DNA of 64,000 nt, from the NCBI RefSeq assembly GCF_001439785.1, contig NZ_JYLI01000012.1, forward strand, positions 62,001-126,000. The letters are read 5' to 3'. Origin of the DNA: Pseudomonas poae (lineage in GTDB: Bacteria; Pseudomonadota; Gammaproteobacteria; Pseudomonadales; Pseudomonadaceae). The number at the start of each line of letters is the position of its first letter. Within the stretch, counting starts at the first letter, position 1. The notes under the pieces are model-generated. The model saw only the letters and a list, made by a program, of their open reading frames with translations. It did not search any database and was not told the DNA's origin. Below, piece by piece: positions 17,095 through 23,500 of the stretch. Position numbers and translations under genes: made by a program.

Positions 17095-18489
17095 TTAGAT
17101 CGTCGTCAATTCCAGGGCCAAGGCCTTGGCCTGGAGCGCCACGTCGGTCACCGCCGTGCTTTCCCACCACATCCCGCGTAGCGGCGGGCCCATGGCGAAC
17201 AGGTGCGCACTGACCCGCCCCTGGGCATCGAGCACCGCACCGCTTGCATCCGCCGCGATGCCCAACGCCAGCGGCCCGGGCTGGATCAGTCCGCGCTTGA
17301 GCAACTGTTGCGGCAGCGGTCGGGCCACGCGGCGCCAGTCGTATTCGATGCCGCTGGAGTTGATCAGCGCGGCGCCGCTCACCTGGGTAACGCCCTGCTC
17401 GCCGCGAAAACGCAGACGTATGCTCACGCCATCGTCCGCAGGCGCCAGGCCCTTGAACGATGCCGCTCGGATGCGCAATCGCCCCTGGGCCTGCAACCGC
17501 GCCACCAGCTCGGCACTCAACGGCGGCGCACGGTGATGGTGGCTTTCCCACCACGGCCGCACATGCCGCACGAACTGACGCTTTTCGTACTCGCTGGCCT
17601 GGCTCCACAACCGGCCGATGTGCGCGCGCACGGTGTCCAGCGGCGCTTGCCAATCGATACCCTGCGCCAGCGCGATGCGGCACTGGCGACGCAGTTCGCG
17701 CAGCAATTGCCGGGGGCTGCGCAGCGCCGGGTTGGCGCCGAGAAAGTCCTCCCAGGCCGGCGGCTGCCGGCGCACATGGGGCAGCAGGCCATGGCGTGAA
17801 AACACCTCGATGGGCCCACGATGCCCGGCCTGCTCAAGAGACACCACGGCGTCGACCATGGTCAGACCGGAACCGATGATCAGCACGCTGGCCTGCGGGT
17901 CGATCCGCGTCATCGCCTGCACATCCCAAGGGTCCACCGCCGCAGCGTTCACGCCGCTGGAGTCGGTCTGTGGCGTGCGCGCCGCCGGGAACATGCCGGT
18001 GGCCAGTACGGCATGGGCACCGCGCAGTTGCTCACCGTTATCCAGGGTCAGCAGTGCCGTGCCCGCCTCGACCTGCAGGTCGACCGCTTCGGCGCGCACA
18101 TGCTCGACGGTGGAGGTGGACAGCGCGCGGGCCTCGGCCAGGCGCTGCTGCACATACACGCCGAACAGCCCGCGTGGCGGGAACAATTCACTGACGGGTA
18201 CGTGCTGCTGATCGGACTCTGGCCAGCCACCGGCCGCGATATGGTCGGTGAGCCACTGAGTCAGGTCATCGGCATTGTCCGGGTCGACGCTCATGCGCGC
18301 CGCGTTACCGTTTAGCGTGTGGCCCAGCTCGACCGCGGTGTAAGCCTCGCCGCGCCCCAGCTCGGCGCGCGGCTCGATCACCAGGATCCGGCGCCTGCCG
18401 GGCAGGCGCAGCAGTTGCACGGCCAGCATCGTGCCGCTCAGGCCGCCGCCGATGATCAGCACATCAGCGTTGCGGATGGATTCAGTCAT
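17095..18489 (-). CDS. FAD/NAD(P)-binding oxidoreductase
   Basis: A 464-aa flavoprotein with two nucleotide-binding Rossmann motifs: FAD site VLIIGGGLSGTMLAVQLL at the N-terminus and an NAD(P) site VLIIGSGLTMVDAVVSL near residue 200. The segment FPPRGLFGVYVQQRLAEA and the C-terminal GPPLRGMWWESTAV fit the FAD-NAD(P)-binding family (PF13454) of uncharacterised YdhS-like proteins. It lies downstream, in the same direction, of the sulfur-scavenging flavin enzymes, with a 134-base gap, so a reductive partner role is conceivable but unproven. Confidence 0.8.
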   Translation of the reverse strand: MTESIRNADVLIIGGGLSGTMLAVQLLRLPGRRRILVIEPRAELGRGEAYTAVELGHTLNGNAARMSVDPDNADDLTQWLTDHIAAGGWPESDQQHVPVSELFPPRGLFGVYVQQRLAEARALSTSTVEHVRAEAVDLQVEAGTALLTLDNGEQLRGAHAVLATGMFPAARTPQTDSSGVNAAAVDPWDVQAMTRIDPQASVLIIGSGLTMVDAVVSLEQAGHRGPIEVFSRHGLLPHVRRQPPAWEDFLGANPALRSPRQLLRELRRQCRIALAQGIDWQAPLDTVRAHIGRLWSQASEYEKRQFVRHVRPWWESHHHRAPPLSAELVARLQAQGRLRIRAASFKGLAPADDGVSIRLRFRGEQGVTQVSGAALINSSGIEYDWRRVARPLPQQLLKRGLIQPGPLALGIAADASGAVLDAQGRVSAHLFAMGPPLRGMWWESTAVTDVALQAKALALELTTI

Positions 18490-18623
18490 GCGGGTCAGCC
18501 CTTACTGTTTTCCTGGGTAAATAACGCGCAGGTCCACCCCGCGCCAGCTGTTCAGCGCTGCCATTCGAGGCAACGCGCCCAGTATCCAGCACGTCACCGT
18601 GGGACGCCTAGCTGAATACAGCG

Positions 18624-20021
18624 CTATCGGTTATTCAACCGACGTTGTGGCGCGGCAGACAGGTCGCGATAAGCGGCGCCGGGGTGGCTGGATTCCAGGC
18701 GGGCGCCGTCGCCGAACAGCTTTTCGCGCAAGGTTCCCTGGGCGTAATCGGTCTTGTACACGCCGCGCTTCTGCAGTTCGGGCACCAGCAGGTCCACCGC
18801 GTCGATGAAGGTTTCATGGGTCAGCGCATAGGCCAGGTTGAAGCCGTCCACGTCGGTCTCCTCCACCCACTCCTGCAGCAAGTCAGCGACGGTTTGCGGG
18901 CCACCGACGAACAGCGGACCGAACCCGCCGATGCCGACCCAATCGGCCAGTTCAGTGGGCGTCCAGACCTTGTTCGGGTCGGCCGTGGAAAACGCTTCCA
19001 CCGCCGACTGGATGGCGTTGGTGTGCACATGCTTGAGCGGTTCATCCGGCTGGAAACGGCTGAAATCGATGCCGGTCCAGCCGGAAATCAGCGCCATGGC
19101 GCCTTCGTAGCTGACATAGGATTTGTAGTCGTCGAACTTGGCTTTGGCCTTGGCATCGGTCTCGCCGACGATCACCGTCTGCAGGTTGAAGATCAGGATT
19201 TTCCTCGGATCGCGTCCGGCCTCTTCGGCGCGGCGGCGAATATCGGCGACGGTTTTTTTCAGCAGCACTTTGGACGGTGCGGCGACGAATACGCACTCGG
19301 CCTGCTCGGCGGCGAACTGTTTGCCACGGCTCGAAGCACCGGCCTGGTACAGCACCGGCGTGCGCTGCGGCGACGGCTCGCACAGGTGAATGCCAGGCAC
19401 CTGAAAGTGTCTGCCCACATGGCCAATCTCGTGAATCTTGCTCGGGTCGCTGAAAATCCGCCGCTCACGGTCACGCAGCACCGCGCCCTCCTCCCAACTG
19501 CCTTCCCAGAGTTTGTAGCAGACCTCAAGGTATTCCTCGGCGTAGTCATAGCGCGCGTCATGTTCGGTCTGGGCGTTCTGGCCAAGGTTCCTGGCGCCGC
19601 TTTCCAGGTAGGACGTGACGATGTTCCAGCCGATGCGGCCTTTGGTCAGGTGGTCCAGCGTGGATAGCCGGCGGGCGAACGGATACGGGTGCTCGAACGA
19701 CAATGACGCGGTCAGGCCAAAGCCCAGGTGCTCAGTGACCAGCGCCATCGGTGCGATCAGCGACAAGGGATCATTGACCGGCACCTGAGTCGCCTGGCGA
19801 ATCGCCGCGTCGCCCGTACCGTTGTACACGTCATAGATGCCCAGCACGTCGGCGATGAACAGGCCGTCGAACTTGCCGCGCTCAAGGATTTTCGCCAGGT
19901 CCGTCCAGTATTCCAGGTCCTTGTACTGCCACGAACGATCACGCGGATGGGCCCACAGGCCGGGGGACTGGTGGCCGACGCAGTTCATGTCGAAAGCGTT
20001 CAAGCGGATTTCACGGGCCAT
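18624..20021 (-). CDS. LLM-class flavin-dependent monooxygenase (NtaA/SnaA/DszA family)
   Basis: A 465-aa FMNH2-dependent monooxygenase of the luciferase-like class; relatives attack nitrilotriacetate, dibenzothiophene sulfone or dimethyl sulfone. Family blocks visible: LNAFDMNCVGHQSPGLWAHP at the start, LFIADVLGIYD, LTASLSFEHPYPFARRLSTLDHLTKGR and GWNIVTSYLESGARNLG. The ATG at 20021 is preferred to the TTG one codon earlier and shares its first base with the stop of the small gene upstream (TGATG), indicating translational coupling. With SfnB upstream, a role in sulfur acquisition from organosulfur compounds is likely; the substrate is unknown. Confidence 0.88.
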   Translation of the reverse strand: MAREIRLNAFDMNCVGHQSPGLWAHPRDRSWQYKDLEYWTDLAKILERGKFDGLFIADVLGIYDVYNGTGDAAIRQATQVPVNDPLSLIAPMALVTEHLGFGLTASLSFEHPYPFARRLSTLDHLTKGRIGWNIVTSYLESGARNLGQNAQTEHDARYDYAEEYLEVCYKLWEGSWEEGAVLRDRERRIFSDPSKIHEIGHVGRHFQVPGIHLCEPSPQRTPVLYQAGASSRGKQFAAEQAECVFVAAPSKVLLKKTVADIRRRAEEAGRDPRKILIFNLQTVIVGETDAKAKAKFDDYKSYVSYEGAMALISGWTGIDFSRFQPDEPLKHVHTNAIQSAVEAFSTADPNKVWTPTELADWVGIGGFGPLFVGGPQTVADLLQEWVEETDVDGFNLAYALTHETFIDAVDLLVPELQKRGVYKTDYAQGTLREKLFGDGARLESSHPGAAYRDLSAAPQRRLNNR

Positions 20022-20347
20022 CAAAGCACTCCGTTGAGGTGATAGTTGCCGACGGTCCGGTATTTGTGGCGCAACGGGTCGTCCAGGCTCGACGGCAGCG
20101 CGGTGCGTTGGCCGGTCAGTTCGAATTCGGCGTTGCTTACGGCGATCAGGGCTTCGGCGGCGGCGATATGCGCCTCGGTGAGCGCCACTGGGCTGGGGTG
20201 GGTGTCCACGCGTTCGAGCAGCGCTGCGGCCAGATCGACGCGGATCTGCAGGTCGCCGAAGCGGCTGATGACATAGGGGTCGTCACTGTGGGCGACGAAG
20301 CGTCGGGTCGTTTCCAGCAACTGGCGGGCTTGGTTCAGGGCGGTCAT
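20021..20347 (-). CDS. Stand-alone acyl-CoA dehydrogenase/SfnB C-terminal domain (108 aa)
   Basis: The 108-aa product aligns along its whole length to the C-terminal quarter of the neighbouring SfnB-like protein: ISRFGDLQIRVDLAAALLER against IAGIGDLQWRVHGTEAILAR, and DPLRHKYRTVGNYHLNGV against DPARWKYHLIGNYVLNGV. It has its own ATG and lies 13 bases after sfnB, and its stop overlaps the monooxygenase start by one base. The intervening segment is degenerate and shorter than in SfnB, and there are no internal stops. It could be a degraded duplicate or a functional four-helix-bundle subunit; coupling on both sides favours the latter. Confidence 0.75.
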   Translation of the reverse strand: MTALNQARQLLETTRRFVAHSDDPYVISRFGDLQIRVDLAAALLERVDTHPSPVALTEAHIAAAEALIAVSNAEFELTGQRTALPSSLDDPLRHKYRTVGNYHLNGVL

Positions 20348-20360
20348 GGGCAGGGGTTCC

Positions 20361-21557
20361 TCAGTTCCAGGCGTGGCGCGCAGGTTTTACGCCGTTGAGC
20401 ACGTAATTGCCGATCAGGTGGTATTTCCAGCGGGCCGGGTCGTGCAGGGTGTGGGTGCGCGCGTTGCGCCAGAAGCGGTCGAGGTTGTGTTTGCCGGTCA
20501 CCGAGCGGGTGCCGGCCAGTTCGAACAGCTTGCTGCTGGCGAGCAACGCGGTTTCAGCCGACAGGACCTTGGCCTGGGCCACGATCAGCGACGCGTTGGC
20601 GACCGTGTCTTCGTTGGGTTCGGCGAGTGCCAGGTCGATCGCGCGGCCGGCCCTGGCGAGAATGGCCTCGGTGCCGTGCACGCGCCATTGCAGGTCACCG
20701 ATGCCGGCGATGGTGAAAGGATCCTGCCAGCCGTGGTCCTGCTGGCTGTCGATCCATGGGCGGGCCTGGCGCGCGTGCAGTTTGGCCTGCTCCAGCGCGC
20801 CGACGGCAATGCCGGTGTCGACGGCGGCCTGGATGATCTGTGAGATGGGGCCATGGGCGGTGGGCCGGTCGAAGGCCTCATGCGCCGCAATGACGGCGCT
20901 CAGCGGCACGGTCACCCCGTCGAGGGTCACGCCGCCGCTGGCAGTGGTGCGCTGGCCGAAGCCGTCCCAGTTGTCGATCACGCTCAGTCCCGGCGCATCG
21001 CGTTCAAGCAGGGCGATAAACGCCTGGCCGTGTTCGTTGTTGCCGACGGTGGGCACGATATGAGCAAACAGCGCACCGGTGCAGTAGAACTTTTCGCCGT
21101 CGATCTGCGCGGTGTCGCCATGGAAGCGAATCTGCGTGTCGAAGGTGCCGGCGTTCCTGCTTTTGGCTTCGGAGAACGCGTTGCCGAAACGGTAGCCCGC
21201 GAGGACTTTTTCGAAGTAATGGTGCTTTTGAGATTCGCTGGCGGTTTGCTGCAGGATATCCACGATGCCCAAGTGGTTCTGCGGGATCTGGCCCAGGGAC
21301 GGGTCGGCGGCGGAGATCAGTTTGATCACCTCGGCCACCGTCACATAGGACACGCCGGCACCGCCGTAGGCCTTGGGTACCGTGATGCCCCACAGGCCGC
21401 TGGCGGAAAACTCGTCGAGTTCGGCCACTGGCAGGCGACGCTCACGGTCGCGCGCGCTGGCCTCGACGGCAAAACGCGTGGCCAGGCGAGTGGCGACCTC
21501 GATGGCTTCGGCGTCCGAGCGGATAAGGTGGGCAGGGTATTGAGGGTGGGCTGACAT
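20361..21557 (-). CDS. sfnB: SfnB-family sulfur acquisition oxidoreductase
   Basis: A 398-aa protein with acyl-CoA dehydrogenase fold, of the SfnB/DszC group: flavin-dependent enzymes that act on sulfones or related organosulfur compounds rather than on acyl-CoAs. Seen are LPVAELDEFSASGLWGITVP, AYGGAGVSYVTVAEVIKLIS, the loop KSRNAGTFDTQIR in place of a normal acyl-CoA site, and FWRNARTHTLHDPARWKYHL at the end. SfnB takes part in dimethyl sulfone use in P. putida. First gene of a three-gene unit (sfnB, small domain, LLM monooxygenase). The symbol follows the family; substrate unproven. Confidence 0.87.
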   Translation of the reverse strand: MSAHPQYPAHLIRSDAEAIEVATRLATRFAVEASARDRERRLPVAELDEFSASGLWGITVPKAYGGAGVSYVTVAEVIKLISAADPSLGQIPQNHLGIVDILQQTASESQKHHYFEKVLAGYRFGNAFSEAKSRNAGTFDTQIRFHGDTAQIDGEKFYCTGALFAHIVPTVGNNEHGQAFIALLERDAPGLSVIDNWDGFGQRTTASGGVTLDGVTVPLSAVIAAHEAFDRPTAHGPISQIIQAAVDTGIAVGALEQAKLHARQARPWIDSQQDHGWQDPFTIAGIGDLQWRVHGTEAILARAGRAIDLALAEPNEDTVANASLIVAQAKVLSAETALLASSKLFELAGTRSVTGKHNLDRFWRNARTHTLHDPARWKYHLIGNYVLNGVKPARHAWN

Positions 21558-21571
21558 GGGCCGACTCCAGG

Positions 21572-21590
21572 CTCCGATAGGTTATCGGAG
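21572..21590. promoter_or_regulatory. Perfect 8-3-8 palindrome in the sfnB leader
   Basis: CTCCGATA-GGT-TATCGGAG, an exact inverted repeat, ends 15 bases upstream of the sfnB start codon. It could be an operator or a leader hairpin limiting translation. No T tract follows, so it is not a terminator. Confidence 0.55.
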
Positions 21591-21712
21591 TGACTGCAGG
21601 AGTCGTGCCTGAATGTAATCACCAGCAAAATCAGTAATTTGCCGCGATATTCGGGAATTTTTGACAGGGCTCAAACCAGCAAAGTGTCCAGCCACTGTTG
21701 CCGCACCAACAG

Positions 21713-22288
21713 TCAGATCACAACGTTGCGCACAAACCGCAAGGCCACCTCGCCATCATTGCGGTAGCCTTGCACCTCGCGGCTGGCGAACATGTAGAAC
21801 TCTCCGGCGGCGACACGCTTTTCATTATCGCCCACCAGCAAAGTGAGGCAGCCTTCGAACACGAACAGTTGCACGCTCCAGCCGTCCGGGTCGAGACCGG
21901 GGTTGTAGTGATCACCCGGCGCCAGGTGCATCTCCCACAGTTCGACTTCGCGGCGCGCGGTGGCCTTGGCCAGCAACATGGCTTTACTGCCGGGGATCTC
22001 GCCGGCCCAGACCAGCTCGTTGATGCGGCTGTGATCGGGTGCATCCGGCGCCTGGATCAGGTCGCTGAAGGCCACGTCCAGCGCTTCGGCCACACGGTCG
22101 AGGGTGGACAAGCTGACGTTTTTCTCGCCGGCCTCGATGGCCACCAGCATGCGTCGGCTCACCCCGGATTTTTCCGAAAGCGCCGTCTGGCTCAGGTCGG
22201 CGGCATGACGCAGGCGGCGCACGTTCTGGCTGACGTGCTGCAGGACCGAGGCCCGGTGGGGATTTTCTTTGTGCACTATATTGCTCAT
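21713..22288 (-). CDS. XRE-family regulator with C-terminal cupin domain
   Basis: A 191-aa regulator. Residues ~17-75 form an XRE helix-turn-helix (VRRLRHAADLSQTALSEKSG then VSRRMLVAIEAGEKNVSLSTL). Residues ~105-190 are a cupin beta-barrel (HLAPGDHYNPGLDPDGWSVQ and FEGCLTLLVGDNEKRVAAGEF). Such proteins sense small molecules and often control a neighbouring transporter or catabolic gene. Divergent from the EamA permease at 22369, with only 80 bases between the starts, so that gene is the likely target. Confidence 0.88.
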   Translation of the reverse strand: MSNIVHKENPHRASVLQHVSQNVRRLRHAADLSQTALSEKSGVSRRMLVAIEAGEKNVSLSTLDRVAEALDVAFSDLIQAPDAPDHSRINELVWAGEIPGSKAMLLAKATARREVELWEMHLAPGDHYNPGLDPDGWSVQLFVFEGCLTLLVGDNEKRVAAGEFYMFASREVQGYRNDGEVALRFVRNVVI

Positions 22289-22368
22289 TGGGTGGGTGTG
22301 CGCAGTATACTGCCCAGCGTGCGGCGCATTGTGCGGTCCGTGCCCTTCCCTTGCAAGACCGAGCCGCC

Positions 22369-23292
22369 ATGACCCCCTCGAACTCCCCGTCGCGCTTCAA
22401 CCGTTTCAGCAAAGCCGAATGCATCCTGGTGGTTATCACCATGATCTGGGGCGGCACCTTTTTGCTGGTGCAGCACGCCATGGCGGTCAGCGGGCCGATG
22501 TTCTTCGTGGGGCTGCGCTTTGCCGCCGCCGCCATTGTGGTGGGTTTCTTTTCCGTGCGGACCTTGCGCGACCTGACCCTGTTCGAACTGAAGGCCGGTG
22601 TATTCATTGGCGTGGCAATCATGTTCGGCTACGGTTTGCAGACCATCGGCCTGCAGACCATTCTCAGCAGCCAGTCGGCGTTCATCACCGCTCTGTATGT
22701 GCCCTTCGTACCGTTGCTGCAATGGCTGGTGCTGGGCCGGCGCCCGGGGTTGATGCCGAGCATTGGCATCATGCTGGCGTTTGCCGGGTTGATGCTGTTG
22801 ACCGGACCGGCGGGCGCTTCGCTAAATTTCAGCGCGGGGGAAATCGCCACGTTGATCGGGGCAGTCGCGATTGCCGCCGAAATCATCCTCATCAGCGCCT
22901 TCGCCGGGCAGGTGGATGTGCGCCGGGTGACCGTGGTGCAACTGGCCACCGCGTCGTTGCTGTCGTTCCTCATGGTGGTGCCGATGGGCGAAGCCCTGCC
23001 AGGGTTCTCGTGGTTGCTGTTGTTCAGCGCGGTGGGCTTGGGCCTGACCAGTGCGGTGATCCAGGTGGCGATGAACTGGGCGCAACAGAGCGTTTCGCCG
23101 ACACGGGCCACGCTGATCTACGCCGGTGAGCCGGTGTGGGCAGGCGTGGTCGGTCGGATTGCCGGCGAGCGCTTCCCGCCGATTGCAATACTGGGGGCGG
23201 TACTGATTGTGGTGGCGGTGGTTGTGAGCGAGATGAAGAGGGACAGCTCGAAGGCTGTCGCTGATGAAGGTGTTGGAGAGACTGAGCGTTAG
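22369..23292 (+). CDS. EamA/DMT-family permease
   Basis: A 307-aa drug/metabolite transporter with ten predicted membrane helices in two EamA repeats; TMIWGGTFLLVQHAM is the typical first-helix motif and TRATLIYAGEPVWAGVVGRI the characteristic Glu-Pro segment of the second repeat. The start at 22369 (MTPSNSPSRFNRFSKAE) was chosen because the upstream frame crosses the divergent promoter region. Substrate unknown; members export amino acids or metabolites. Probably controlled by the divergent XRE-cupin regulator. Confidence 0.87.
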   Translation: MTPSNSPSRFNRFSKAECILVVITMIWGGTFLLVQHAMAVSGPMFFVGLRFAAAAIVVGFFSVRTLRDLTLFELKAGVFIGVAIMFGYGLQTIGLQTILSSQSAFITALYVPFVPLLQWLVLGRRPGLMPSIGIMLAFAGLMLLTGPAGASLNFSAGEIATLIGAVAIAAEIILISAFAGQVDVRRVTVVQLATASLLSFLMVVPMGEALPGFSWLLLFSAVGLGLTSAVIQVAMNWAQQSVSPTRATLIYAGEPVWAGVVGRIAGERFPPIAILGAVLIVVAVVVSEMKRDSSKAVADEGVGETER

Positions 23293-23322
23293 AGCGGCAA
23301 GCGGCAAGCGGCAAGCGGCAAG
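23293..23322. repeat. Four tandem copies of a 7-bp unit
   Basis: AGCGGCA is repeated four times head to tail directly after the stop codon of the permease gene. A short simple-sequence array, likely variable by slippage; no function visible. Confidence 0.85.
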
Positions 23323-23441
23323 AAATATGCGCTCCGCCCATCAGGACGTCTCCTACACTGAAAAGCAGGAACGATCCAAATCCTCTTGCAGCTTGTAACT
23401 GTTTTTCCTTGTTCCTGTAGGATCCTGCCACACCTTGCTGT

Positions 23442-23470
23442 TTGGTGATCGCCAAAGCGGCACGTATGAT
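23442..23470 (+). promoter_or_regulatory. Candidate sigma70 promoter of the mrp operon
   Basis: TTGGTG and TATGAT separated by 17 bases, 31 bases upstream of mrpA. The -35 side lies within TTTGGTGATCGCCAAA, a near-perfect inverted repeat that could be an operator. Confidence 0.45.
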
Positions 23471-23500
23471 GCATCCCAAACTCCCGCAGATTAGAAGCCT

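Noticed and set aside
21650-21700. Sigma54-like promoter upstream of sfnB on the minus strand
   Set aside because: TGG and TTGCT elements exist but the GG-to-GC spacing is 11, not the required 10 bases.
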